DNA of 64,000 nt from Leifsonia sp. Root4. Lineage in GTDB: Bacteria > Actinomycetota > Actinomycetes > Actinomycetales > Microbacteriaceae. Numbering within the stretch: the stretch's first letter is position 1; each line of letters opens with the position of its first letter. Below are positions 47,790 to 56,235 of the stretch, one piece after another. The position numbers were made by a program, and so were the translations under genes. Below the pieces are notes generated by a model. The model saw only the letters and a program-made list of their open reading frames with translations, was not told the origin of the DNA and made no database searches. The DNA is taken from assembly GCF_001425085.1 (NCBI RefSeq), contig NZ_LMDN01000003.1:447685-511684 (forward strand), read 5' to 3'.

Positions 47790-49439
47790 ATGTCGTCAAC
47801 AGCAGCGCCCAAGGTCAAGGAATCCGGCCGGTTCCTCGATGCCATCGAGAAGCTCGGCAACAAAGTGCCGAACCCGACGATCATGTTCGTCTACCTGATC
47901 GCCTTCATCGCACTTCTCTCCGCCGTGCTCTCCTGGATCGGCGTCAGCGTCACCGATGAGGTGATCACCCCGGTGCCGATCGAGCAGCTCGAACAGCTCA
48001 ATAACGCGCTCGGCGGCACGATCATGCCGTACGACACCTCTACGGGCGCGTTCGTCGACCTGCCCGAGTTCACGACCTCCGAGCAGACCTTCGCGGTGCG
48101 CAGCCTGCTCTCCCCGGATGGCATCGAGTTCTTCTTCTCCTCCTTCGTCGACAATTTCGCCGGGTTCGGGGTCGTGGCCGTCACCCTCGTCGCCATGGCC
48201 GGAGTCGGCGTCGCCGAACACGCGGGCCTTATGGGCGCCCTCATCCGCAAGATCGTCAAGGTCGCCCCGCGCTGGTCGCTCGCCTTCATCCTGATCTTCG
48301 TCGGCGTGCTCTCCTCTGTTGCCTCGGATGCCGGCTACCTGATCCTGATCCCGCTGGCGGCCGCCGCGTTCCTCTCGGTCGGGCGCCACCCGCTGGCGGG
48401 CATGGCCGCGGCGTTCGCCGGGGTCGGCGCGATCTTCTCGGTAAACGTGCTGATCACCCCGGTGGACTCGATGCTCACCGAGATCACCAACGAGGCGCTC
48501 GGCAGCCTCGGTCTGCAGCCGCTCACGGTCACCGCGAACCTGTTCTTCGCCATCGTGTCCTCCGTGTTGATGGCGCTCATCGCCGTCGTCGTGACGATCC
48601 GCATCGTCGAGCCCCGCCTCGGCAGCTACGAGATGGTCGAACCCGTCGACGCGACCACCGGCGAGGCGGTCGATGAGAAGGGCGAGGCCCGTGGGCTGCG
48701 CTTCTCGCTCTGGGGCCTGCTGGTCGTCGCGGTCATCGTGCTCGCACTCACCCTGCCGCCCGGAGCGCCGCTGCGTGACAACGAGACCGGCGAGCTCATC
48801 GGCGCGACGCCGTTCATGGCCAGCCTGATCTTCATCATCTCGCTCGGGTTCCTCGTCTGCGGCGTCTGCTACGGCATCGGTGCCAACACCATGCGCGGCG
48901 GCAACGCCGTCGTCGGCGCCATCGGCAAGACTTTCGGCAGCCTCGGCGGCCTGCTCCTGATGTTCCTGATGATCTCCCAGTTCATCGCCCTGTTCAACTG
49001 GACCCACCTGCCGACCGTCGCAGCCGTCGAAGCCGCACATCTGCTCGAACAGGCCAACGTGCCTGCGGTGGTCCTGCTCGTCGCCTTCGTGCTCGTGATC
49101 TTCGTCCTCGACATGATCCTGCCCGGCGTCGTGCCCAAGTGGGCGATCTTCGCGCCGATCTTCGTTCCGATCTTCGCCGCACTCGACGTCGCCCCGCAGA
49201 CGCTGCTCGCGGCCTACCGCGTCGGGGACTCGCCCATGAACGTGCTGACCCCGCTGATGGTCTACCTGCCGTTCATCGTCACGATCGCCCAGCGCTATAA
49301 GAAGGATGCCGGCATCGGCACGATCATCGCCCTGATGGTTCCGTACACCGTCTGGATCCTCGTCGGCTGGATCGTGCTCTACGCAGGCTGGTTCCTCCTC
49401 GGGATCCCGTGGGGCCCGGACTCACCGGTGAGCCTGTAA
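47790..49439 (+). CDS. AbgT-family transporter
   Basis: 549 residues with 11-13 membrane helices. KVPNPTIMFVYLIAFIALLS, VVAVTLVAMAGVGVAEHAGL, SSVASDAGYLILIPLAAAAF and WAIFAPIFVPIFAAL are AbgT signatures. E. coli AbgT takes up p-aminobenzoyl-glutamate, while others in the family export sulfonamides. ATG 47790 has GAAGGTGAG just upstream; GTG 47781 lies within that site. No amidohydrolase (abgA/B) is adjacent, so the direction and substrate are open. Confidence 0.9.
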   Translation: MSSTAAPKVKESGRFLDAIEKLGNKVPNPTIMFVYLIAFIALLSAVLSWIGVSVTDEVITPVPIEQLEQLNNALGGTIMPYDTSTGAFVDLPEFTTSEQTFAVRSLLSPDGIEFFFSSFVDNFAGFGVVAVTLVAMAGVGVAEHAGLMGALIRKIVKVAPRWSLAFILIFVGVLSSVASDAGYLILIPLAAAAFLSVGRHPLAGMAAAFAGVGAIFSVNVLITPVDSMLTEITNEALGSLGLQPLTVTANLFFAIVSSVLMALIAVVVTIRIVEPRLGSYEMVEPVDATTGEAVDEKGEARGLRFSLWGLLVVAVIVLALTLPPGAPLRDNETGELIGATPFMASLIFIISLGFLVCGVCYGIGANTMRGGNAVVGAIGKTFGSLGGLLLMFLMISQFIALFNWTHLPTVAAVEAAHLLEQANVPAVVLLVAFVLVIFVLDMILPGVVPKWAIFAPIFVPIFAALDVAPQTLLAAYRVGDSPMNVLTPLMVYLPFIVTIAQRYKKDAGIGTIIALMVPYTVWILVGWIVLYAGWFLLGIPWGPDSPVSL

Positions 49440-49447
49440 CAAGCGCG

Positions 49448-49468
49448 GCGGCCGCTCCAGGCGGCCGC
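49448..49468 (+). terminator. GC hairpin after the AbgT-family gene
   Basis: Two GCGGCCGC octamers separated by TCCAG can pair. It lies 9 bp past the stop and 22 bp before the next start. A weak terminator or intercistronic structure. Confidence 0.45.
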
Positions 49469-49489
49469 GTGGGGGAGAAGGGGAATCCC

Positions 49490-51145
49490 ATGACGGAACT
49501 CGAGGACGAGGCGACGCCACCGACGCGTCGCGAGTGGCTGGGCCTCGCCGCCCTGTCAACGGCGCTCGGCATGATCGTGCTCGACGGCACGATTGTCGGT
49601 GTCGCGCTGCCGACCATCATCCGCGACCTTGACCTGGATCTGACTGACGCGCAGTGGGTGAACAGCATCTACGCCGTCGTCCTGGCTGCACTCCTGCTCT
49701 CCTCCGGTCGTCTCTCCGATCGACTCGGTCGACGGCGCATGCTCCTCGTCGGCCTCGTGCTCTTCATGGTCGGCAGCATTCTGGCCGCGCTCTCGGATGC
49801 CGCGAGCCCGCTGATCTGGGCGCGCGTCGTTCAAGCGCTCGGAGCCGCGCTGATCATGCCCGCAACCCTGTCGACGGTGAACGCCACCTTCCGCGGGCGC
49901 TACCGGGCCGCGGCCTTCGGGGTCTGGGGCGCGGTGATCTCCGGTGCGGCAGCCGTCGGCCCCCTCGCCGGTGGTGCGCTCACGCAGTACGCGTCGTGGG
50001 AATGGATCTTCATCGTCAACATTCCACTCGGCCTGATCGTCATGGTGGCGACGGTGATGTGGGTGCGCGAGACGCGCGGCGGCGACAACCGCCCTGGCGT
50101 CGACGTCGACGGTGCCCTGCTCAGCGGCATCGGCTTCGGTGCGCTCGTCTTCGCCATCATCGAGGGGCCGAATCTCGGCTGGTGGAAACCCACAACGGAC
50201 TTCACGGTCTTCGGCCTGACCTGGCCGGCGACCGCGCCGATCTCAATCGTGCCCATTCTGCTGCTGGTCGGCATCGCGGCGCTGGTGCTCTTCGTGCTCT
50301 GGGAACGTCACCGCGCGCGCAACGGCCGCTCTGCGATCCTGGACCTCACGCTGTTCAGCCTGCCCACCTTCGCCTGGGGCAACGTGACCGCGGCGATGGT
50401 GGCCGTCGGCGAGTTCGCGATCATCTTCGTGCTGCCGCTCTACCTGATGAACGTTCTCGGGCTCGATGTGATGATCTCGGGGCTGATCCTCGCCGCGATG
50501 GCCGTCGGCGCCTTCGTCTCCGGTGCCTCTGCCCGACACCTGGCGGCGCGTTTCGGCGCCCCCGGCGTCGTGCTGCTCGGGCTCTTCCTCGAGGTGGCCG
50601 GCGTGCTCGTGCTCGCGCTGTTCATCAGCTCGACCAGCTCGGGGTGGCTGATCGCGGCGGTGCTCGCGGTCTACGGCCTCGGCCTTGGTCTGGCATCGGC
50701 CCAGCTGACCAGCACCGTGCTGCGCGATGTCCCACCGAAGCAGTCCGGTCAGGGCTCAGCAACCCAGAGCACCGTACGGCAGGTCGGATCCGCGCTCGGC
50801 ACGGCGTTCTCCGGTGCGGCTCTCTCCGTGGCGCTGGCCATCACGCTCCCCAATGCGCTCGCGCGGGGCGGGATCACGGGCGATGCGGCAACGCAGGTGG
50901 CGGACGAGACCAGGCAGAGCGCCGGAACGACGATCGAGATCCTTCGGCAGCGGGGCACGTCGAGCCCGTTCGGCGCTGACACGGACGCGGTCGTGCAGGC
51001 GCTGGCCGACGGCTTCAGCGATGGCACGAGAGCGGCGATGCTCGTCGCGGTGATCTTCCTCGCGCTCGGCGTGCTCGGCGCCGTGCGCGTCTGGGTGGTC
51101 GCCCGTCGCTCAGTGGGTGCAGAGGAGCCTAGCGGCGCACGATGA
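49490..51145 (+). CDS. MFS transporter, DHA2 (EmrB/QacA) family
   Basis: 551 residues, about 14 membrane helices. LGMIVLDGTIVGVALPTIIR (motif D1), SGRLSDRLGRRRMLLVG (motif A) and SGAAAVGPLAGGALTQYASW (motif C, antiporter) are present. It is a likely proton-driven exporter. A long extra loop near residue 470 (ITGDAATQVADETRQSAGTT) precedes the last helix, as is common in this family. Start ATG 49490 has GGGGAGAAGGGG upstream. Its 3' end overlaps the convergent small gene by 17 bp. Confidence 0.88.
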   Translation: MTELEDEATPPTRREWLGLAALSTALGMIVLDGTIVGVALPTIIRDLDLDLTDAQWVNSIYAVVLAALLLSSGRLSDRLGRRRMLLVGLVLFMVGSILAALSDAASPLIWARVVQALGAALIMPATLSTVNATFRGRYRAAAFGVWGAVISGAAAVGPLAGGALTQYASWEWIFIVNIPLGLIVMVATVMWVRETRGGDNRPGVDVDGALLSGIGFGALVFAIIEGPNLGWWKPTTDFTVFGLTWPATAPISIVPILLLVGIAALVLFVLWERHRARNGRSAILDLTLFSLPTFAWGNVTAAMVAVGEFAIIFVLPLYLMNVLGLDVMISGLILAAMAVGAFVSGASARHLAARFGAPGVVLLGLFLEVAGVLVLALFISSTSSGWLIAAVLAVYGLGLGLASAQLTSTVLRDVPPKQSGQGSATQSTVRQVGSALGTAFSGAALSVALAITLPNALARGGITGDAATQVADETRQSAGTTIEILRQRGTSSPFGADTDAVVQALADGFSDGTRAAMLVAVIFLALGVLGAVRVWVVARRSVGAEEPSGAR

Positions 51146-51494
51146 TCTCGGTGGGGAGCCAGCGCGGCGACTCGTAGCGGCCACTGATGCCGGCCGGCCC
51201 GATCGCGGGGAACGGGCCCTCGAAACCGGCGGTCTGATAGGCGGCCTCGCTGCTCGGAACGACCTCGGCCCTGTCGTCGGCGATGAGGGCATTGAGGGCC
51301 GCGACCGCGTCGTCGCTGAGGCCATACCAGGCCACGATGTTCTCGCCGAACATCATCGCGTTGTCGCCGTCGACGGCGACACCGTGGCGGGCGAACAGAG
51401 CGACCACCTCGGGGATCGTGCGGCCGCCGCTGCCGCGCAGCTCGGCGATGACAGCTTCGGTGATGGCGGCGTCGTCGAATGTCCCGGCTTGCAT
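51129..51494 (-). CDS. Small hypothetical protein
   Basis: 121 residues, not recognised. Charged N-terminal helices (AAITEAVIAELRGSGGRTIPEVVALFARHG) look like a small winged or helical domain, followed by MFGENIVAWYGLSDDAVAALNAL and a tail GRYESPRWLPTEIIVRR. No signal or membrane segment. GGAGAG precedes the ATG. It overlaps the MFS gene tail to tail. Confidence 0.65.
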   Translation of the reverse strand: MQAGTFDDAAITEAVIAELRGSGGRTIPEVVALFARHGVAVDGDNAMMFGENIVAWYGLSDDAVAALNALIADDRAEVVPSSEAAYQTAGFEGPFPAIGPAGISGRYESPRWLPTEIIVRR

Positions 51495-51567
51495 CGATCT
51501 CTCCTCATAGGCGGGCGGAGGTGCCCGCCCACTAGCTAATCAGAAATGCCGTGTGCCGCCATGCCCC

Positions 51568-51573
51568 TACTCT
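51568..51573 (+). promoter_or_regulatory. -10 element of a leaderless promoter
   Basis: TACTCT ends 6 nt before ATG 51580; no Shine-Dalgarno is present. Confidence 0.45.
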
Positions 51574-51579
51574 GTTCAG

Positions 51580-53394
51580 ATGAGCGACGTGGTGACTCCG
51601 GGTAGAGCGAGTGTTCTGAAGCGAGCACGCGCGATTCCTGGCCTGATCGCACGTGCACCGTGGTGGCTGCTGCTCCTGGTCGGTCTCGCCTGCGTTGCAC
51701 TCGGTGCGCTGCTGGTGCTGCGACCGCTCAGCTCACTCTCGCTTCTCGCCGTCTACATCGGGCTGAGTTTCGTCGTCTCGGGCTTCGGTGATCTGCTGGC
51801 GGCGTCGCGGAGCGCGAACCCGCGCGCGGCGAACGCGATCGGCATCGCCTGGATCGCGGCGGGCGTACTGGTGCTCTCCTGGCTCGGGGTCGCGATCGAT
51901 GTGCTGCCGGTGTTCCTGGCCGTCACGCTCATCGCAACCGGTGTGCTCGGAATCGTCGCGGTCTTCCGCGGCACCCGGGATCAGCGCGCCGCCGCCGTGC
52001 TGTTCTCCCTTGCCGACATCATCTTCGGCGTGCTGGCGCTGCTCTGGCCCGACGTCACGCTGCTCGTCGTCGCCGTACTCTTCGGCGTTCGCACCCTGGT
52101 CTTCGGGCTCGGCACCGTCTGGAGCGCGATCCTGCGCGCACGGGGCGCGGATGCCGCGGCAGCCGAATCCCGGCCACGCTTCGCCCGCTGGCTGCGGCTC
52201 ATCGGCGCCGTCGCGGCGATCGTGCTCGCCGTCGCCGCCAGTGGGCTGGCCTGGGCGTTCCAGCCCGGAACGGCCCGCGCGGATGCGTTCTACTCCGCGC
52301 CGACGGAGCTGCCGAGCGAGCCGGGTCAGCTGCTCAAGGTCGCACCGTTCGAGCGAGCCGTTCCGGCCGACGCGCTCGCCTGGCGCATCCTGTACACGAC
52401 GACGGACGCGGACGGCGCTCCCACGGTCGCGAGCGGGATCGTGCTGACGAAGCTCGGCGGGTCCGAGCCGCGCGACGCGATCGCGTGGGCGCACGGCACA
52501 ACCGGTTATGCCACGAACTGTGCGCCGTCGCTGCTGGACGATCCGTTCACGGCCGGCGCCCTGCCTGCACTCGAGCACATCATCGACGCGGGCTGGGTGC
52601 TCGTCGCCACCGACTACGCCGGGCTCGGCACCGCCGGCGCGCAGCCATATCTGATCGGCGAGGGGCAGGGTCGTTCGGTGCTGGATGCCGTGCGGGCAGC
52701 GCAGCAGATGAGCGAGGTCACGCTGAGCGGCCAGACCACGATCTGGGGGCACTCGCAGGGCGGCCACGCCTCGTTGTGGGCCGGCCAGATCGCCGCCGAC
52801 TACGCGCCCGAGCTCGACATCGCCGGCGTCGTGGCGCTGGCTCCCGCGAGCGACGCGATCGGCCTGGTCGAACACCTGCCGACGGTCACCGGCGGCAGCG
52901 TCTTCGCCTCCTTCGTCGCCGAGGCGTACTTCGCGCACTACCCGGATGTCCGGCGCTCCGACTACATCGAGCCGGCCGCCCGCACACTCGTGCGCGAGAT
53001 GTCGACCCGATGCCTCTCGGAACCGGGTGTGCTCGTCTCGGTGCTCTCGGCCCTGTCGATCGACAAGGACAGGAGCATCTTCCGCAGGGACCCGACGCGG
53101 GGTGCCCTCGGCGAGCGGCTGCGGCAGAACACGCCGGGCGGTGACATCGTGGCCCCTCTCTTCGTGGGGCAGGGCGGCGCCGACCCCCTGGTGGACCCGG
53201 GGATGCAGCGCAGATACCTGGCCGGGCGGTGCGCGGCCGGTCAGGAACTCGAGTATCACGAGTATGCGGGCCTCGACCATATGGGCGTCGTCGACGCGGA
53301 GTCGCCACTCATCGAGGAGCTCCTCGACTGGACGACTGCGCGCTTCGCTGACGAACGGTTCACCCCGAACTGCGACACAATCCGAGCAGACTGA
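51580..53394 (+). CDS. HdeD-like (DUF308) membrane domain fused to a secretory-lipase-type hydrolase
   Basis: 604 residues. Residues about 25-190 contain six membrane helices of the HdeD/DUF308 type (WWLLLLVGLACVALGALLVL, GIAWIAAGVLVLSWLGVAI, LADIIFGVLALLWPDVTLL). A seventh helix (about 205-225) precedes a soluble alpha/beta hydrolase (about 230-600) with AWAHGTTGYATNCAPS and nucleophile S392 in GHSQGGHAS. The acid and His of the triad should be in GGADPLVDPG and GLDHMGV. This matches the LIP (secretory lipase) family. With an odd number of helices the hydrolase would be outside. The fusion is unusual for either family. Confidence 0.85.
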   Translation: MSDVVTPGRASVLKRARAIPGLIARAPWWLLLLVGLACVALGALLVLRPLSSLSLLAVYIGLSFVVSGFGDLLAASRSANPRAANAIGIAWIAAGVLVLSWLGVAIDVLPVFLAVTLIATGVLGIVAVFRGTRDQRAAAVLFSLADIIFGVLALLWPDVTLLVVAVLFGVRTLVFGLGTVWSAILRARGADAAAAESRPRFARWLRLIGAVAAIVLAVAASGLAWAFQPGTARADAFYSAPTELPSEPGQLLKVAPFERAVPADALAWRILYTTTDADGAPTVASGIVLTKLGGSEPRDAIAWAHGTTGYATNCAPSLLDDPFTAGALPALEHIIDAGWVLVATDYAGLGTAGAQPYLIGEGQGRSVLDAVRAAQQMSEVTLSGQTTIWGHSQGGHASLWAGQIAADYAPELDIAGVVALAPASDAIGLVEHLPTVTGGSVFASFVAEAYFAHYPDVRRSDYIEPAARTLVREMSTRCLSEPGVLVSVLSALSIDKDRSIFRRDPTRGALGERLRQNTPGGDIVAPLFVGQGGADPLVDPGMQRRYLAGRCAAGQELEYHEYAGLDHMGVVDAESPLIEELLDWTTARFADERFTPNCDTIRAD

Positions 53395-53408
53395 ACGCCC
53401 AGCGCCGG

Positions 53409-53414
53409 TAGGCT
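53409..53414 (+). promoter_or_regulatory. -10 element of a leaderless promoter
   Basis: TAGGCT ends 6 nt before GTG 53421; GGGAGG fills the gap and is too close to serve as a normal ribosome site. Confidence 0.45.
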
Positions 53415-53420
53415 GGGAGG

Positions 53421-54245
53421 GTGCCAACAACTCTCACCGACGTCATCCGCGTAGCCCACGAATTGTGGCCACTGGATGGCGCCGAATCCTGGGACGCCCC
53501 CGGCCTGGTCAGCGGCGATGGCGCCGCCCCCGTACGGCGCATCGTGCTGGCCGTCGACGCGGTGGCCGACACCGTCGACGAGGCGATCGAGCTTGGCGCC
53601 GATCTGCTGATCGCCCACCACCCGCTGCTGCTGCGCGGCGTGACGAGTGTTGCCGAAGACCGCTACAAGGGCTCCCTGCTGCGTCGCCTGATCAAGGCCG
53701 ACTGCGCGCTGCTCACCGCACATACCAACGCCGACGTCGTCATGGACGGCGTCTCCGATGTCATCGCCCAGAGGCTTGGCCTCACGGATGCCGTCGCCAT
53801 CACGTCCAATCTCCGTGACCCACGCGTCGGCATCGGCCGCGCCGGGACCGTGCAGGAACCGACGACGCTCGGCCGACTCGCCCGCACCCTGGCCGAACTG
53901 CTGCCGGCCACTGCCGGCGGAGTGCGCGTCTCCGGCGACTACGACGCCGTGGTCAACACGGTGTCGCTCTGCGGCGGCGCGGGGGACTCGTTGCTCGCCC
54001 AGCCGGCCGTGCTGGGATCCGATGTCTACATCACGAGCGATCTGCGCCACCACCCGGCATCCGAGGCCCGCGAGCAGGCGAAGCTGAACGGCCGCGGACC
54101 GGCGCTGATCGACGTCTCGCACTGGGCCAGTGAATGGCTCTGGCTCGACTCGGCCGCGCGCCAGCTGCGCGTCGTGCTGCCGGGCGTCGAGATCATCGTC
54201 AGCGAGCTCAACACGGACCCATGGGATTTCGTGGTCACTCAGTGA
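53421..54245 (+). CDS. Nif3-like dinuclear metal centre protein
   Basis: 274 residues. Metal-binding stretches LIAHHPLLLRGVTSV and LTAHTNADV, DAVVNTVSLCGGAGDSLL and IDVSHWASEW are the conserved NIF3/YbgI blocks. The protein forms a toroidal hexamer with two metals per subunit. The molecular role is unsettled; a cyclohydrolase-like role has been suggested. In many actinobacteria the gene lies directly before the zinc-ribbon protein gene and rnpB, exactly as here. Confidence 0.93.
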   Translation: MPTTLTDVIRVAHELWPLDGAESWDAPGLVSGDGAAPVRRIVLAVDAVADTVDEAIELGADLLIAHHPLLLRGVTSVAEDRYKGSLLRRLIKADCALLTAHTNADVVMDGVSDVIAQRLGLTDAVAITSNLRDPRVGIGRAGTVQEPTTLGRLARTLAELLPATAGGVRVSGDYDAVVNTVSLCGGAGDSLLAQPAVLGSDVYITSDLRHHPASEAREQAKLNGRGPALIDVSHWASEWLWLDSAARQLRVVLPGVEIIVSELNTDPWDFVVTQ

Positions 54246-54332
54246 CCGATCTGGTCTGAGCTGCCCACTCATTGTCATCAACTTCATCACCATCTGCAGC
54301 ACCACGATCTGCACCACCAAGAGGAGACCCAC

Positions 54333-55079
54333 GTGAAGGCACGCGAAGCGGAACAGAAGAACCTGCTGCGGCTGCAGGAAGTCGACACCCGACTGCAGCA
54401 GCTCGCCCACCAGCTGAAGAATCTGCCGCAGGAAGCGACGCTCTCGACTCTCGCCAAGACGCTTGAGGAGGTGCGCCGCCGCTTCGCCATCGCGTCGGGC
54501 GAGGTCGACGACGCGCGCACCGAACTCGGCCGGCTCGAGTCGGACGTCGCGGTTGTCGAGGCACGCATCAAGCGGGACTCCGATCGCATGCAGCAGAGCT
54601 CATCGACGAAAGACCTGCAGGCCCTCGAGTCCGAGCTGGCGTCGCTGAACAAGCGCAGGGGAGATCTCGAGGAGATCGAACTGACCGTGATGGAACGCGT
54701 CGAGGAGAAGGAGAATGCGCTGGCCGCCCTCCTCGCCGAGCGTGACGGGGTGCTCGACCAGGTGAGCGTCGTCGAGCAGGAGCGCGACCGCGCCGCTGCC
54801 GAGCTGGTCGCGCAGCAGGCGGATGCCGAGCGCGACCGCTCCGCCGTGGCGAAGACGGTCGGCGACGATCTGCTGGACCTCTACGAGAAGCGCCGCGTCA
54901 TCGGCGGCGGCATCGGCGCCGCACTGCTGCGTGCGCGCACCTGCCACGGCTGCAACATGACGCTGACCGGCGCCGACCTCGAGGCCGTGCGTCAGTCGTC
55001 GTGGGACGACGTGCTGTTCTGCCCGGAGTGCGACCGCATCCTGATCCGCACCGACGAGTCCGGCATCCCACTCAACTGA
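54333..55079 (+). CDS. Zinc-ribbon coiled-coil protein (CT398-like, C4-type)
   Basis: 248 residues. Residues 1-195 are a long antiparallel coiled coil (VDTRLQQLAHQL, LAKTLEEVRRRF, KDLQALESELASLNKRRGDL). The C-terminal zinc ribbon has C204-HG-C207 and C230-PE-C233. GTG 54333 has GAGGAG 6 nt upstream. The family is linked in the literature to flagellar or secretion factors in Chlamydia (CT398) and to RNase H-like neighbours in actinobacteria; here its function is unknown. Confidence 0.9.
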   Translation: MKAREAEQKNLLRLQEVDTRLQQLAHQLKNLPQEATLSTLAKTLEEVRRRFAIASGEVDDARTELGRLESDVAVVEARIKRDSDRMQQSSSTKDLQALESELASLNKRRGDLEEIELTVMERVEEKENALAALLAERDGVLDQVSVVEQERDRAAAELVAQQADAERDRSAVAKTVGDDLLDLYEKRRVIGGGIGAALLRARTCHGCNMTLTGADLEAVRQSSWDDVLFCPECDRILIRTDESGIPLN

Positions 55080-55116
55080 ACCTCGGCAGGATCGGGCGTC
55101 AGGTAGGCTTGAGCCT

Positions 55117-55513
55117 GCGAATGGGTCGGCAAGACGGTCGCGTCACACGATCGCATTCTTGAATGCGGTCGTGTGCCGAGGAACGTCCGGGCTCCGTAGA
55201 GCAGGGCGGTGGGTAACACCCACCCGGGGCAACCCGCGAGACAGTGCCACAGAAAACAGACCGCCTCGAACTTCGGTTCGCGGTAAGGGTGAAACGGTGG
55301 TGTAAGAGACCACCAGGGGCCAGGGTGACCTGGCCTGCTCGGTAAACCTCGTCCGGAGCAAGGTCAGACAGAGAACGATGCGGCTGCTCGTCGCGTTCTC
55401 GGGTAGACCGCTAGAGGGCTGCGGCAACGTAGTCCCAAGATAGATGGCCGTCCAGCGTCGCATCCTCGTGATGCGGCGGGGACAGAACCCGGCGTAATAG
55501 CCGGCCCATTCGC
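55117..55513 (+). ncRNA. rnpB: RNase P RNA, bacterial class A
   Basis: The ends GCGAATGGGTCGGC and GCCGGCCCATTCGC pair as P1-type terminal helix. Universally conserved blocks are in order: GAGGAACGTCCGGGCTCC (CR I) near 55177, AGTGCCACAGAAAACAGACC, GGTAAGGGTGAAACGGTG, AGAGACCACC, GGTAAACC, and ACAGAACCCGGCGTAATAG near the 3' end (CR V). At about 397 nt the size fits an actinobacterial ribozyme. It matures the 5' ends of tRNAs. The exact ends are taken from the terminal helix. Confidence 0.95.
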
Positions 55514-55539
55514 ACCAATCCGGGTTTATGCCTCGCGGT

Positions 55540-56235
55540 TCATACGTCGTCAGGCATGAAGCGGTAGCCCATGCCAGACTCGGTGAGCAGGTAGCGCGGC
55601 TGCGAGGGCTGCGGCTCGAGCTTCTTCCTCAGCTGCGAAAGATAGAGCCGCAGGTAACCGGTGTCGTTCGTGTACTGCGGACCCCACACCTCGGTGAGCA
55701 GCACCTGCCGAGTCACGAGGCGGCGCGGGTTCCGCACGAGAACCTCGAGCACCTGCCACTCCGTCCGCGTCAGCCGCACGATCTCCTCAACACCGGTCGA
55801 AACGCGGCGGGTCACCTGACGGGCGGCGAGGTCGACGGTGACGTCACCGAAGCGGACGACGGGTTCGTCGCTCGCGGCCGGTGTGCGCCGGGTGAGCGCC
55901 CGAATGCGCGCAAGCAGCTCGTCCACGGCGAACGGCTTCGTCACGTAGTCGTCGGCGCCGGCATCCAGCGCGTCCACCTTGTCGGCCGAATCGCTGCGCC
56001 CGGAGACGACGAGGATTGGCGCGGAGCTCCAGCCGCGCACCGCCTCGATCACCTGGATGCCGGTGAGCACCGGCATCCCGAGGTCGACCACGAGCAGTTC
56101 GGGGTGCTGGCTCGTCGCCAAGCTGATCGCCTCCCGGCCGTCGCGGGCGACGATCACCTCGTAGCCGTGAGCGGACAGGGTGATCTGCAGCGCTCGGAGG
56201 ATCTGCGGGTCGTCGTCTGCGATCAGGATCTTCAC
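55540..56235 (-). CDS. kdpE: KdpE response regulator
   Basis: 231 residues. The receiver has ILIADDDPQILRAL and phospho-acceptor D51 in LLVVDLGMPVLTG. The OmpR-type winged helix (about 130-228) has RLTRTEWQVLEVLVRNPRRL and GYLRLYLSQLRKKLE. GTG 56235 overlaps the kdpD stop (GTGA). It activates kdp expression on low potassium or osmotic stress. It is last in the kdp operon and converges on rnpB. Confidence 0.95.
   Translation of the reverse strand: MKILIADDDPQILRALQITLSAHGYEVIVARDGREAISLATSQHPELLVVDLGMPVLTGIQVIEAVRGWSSAPILVVSGRSDSADKVDALDAGADDYVTKPFAVDELLARIRALTRRTPAASDEPVVRFGDVTVDLAARQVTRRVSTGVEEIVRLTRTEWQVLEVLVRNPRRLVTRQVLLTEVWGPQYTNDTGYLRLYLSQLRKKLEPQPSQPRYLLTESGMGYRFMPDDV

Noticed and set aside
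55143-55463. Minus-strand open frame of 106 codons
   Set aside because: It lies wholly inside rnpB, whose conserved RNA blocks read clearly on the plus strand.
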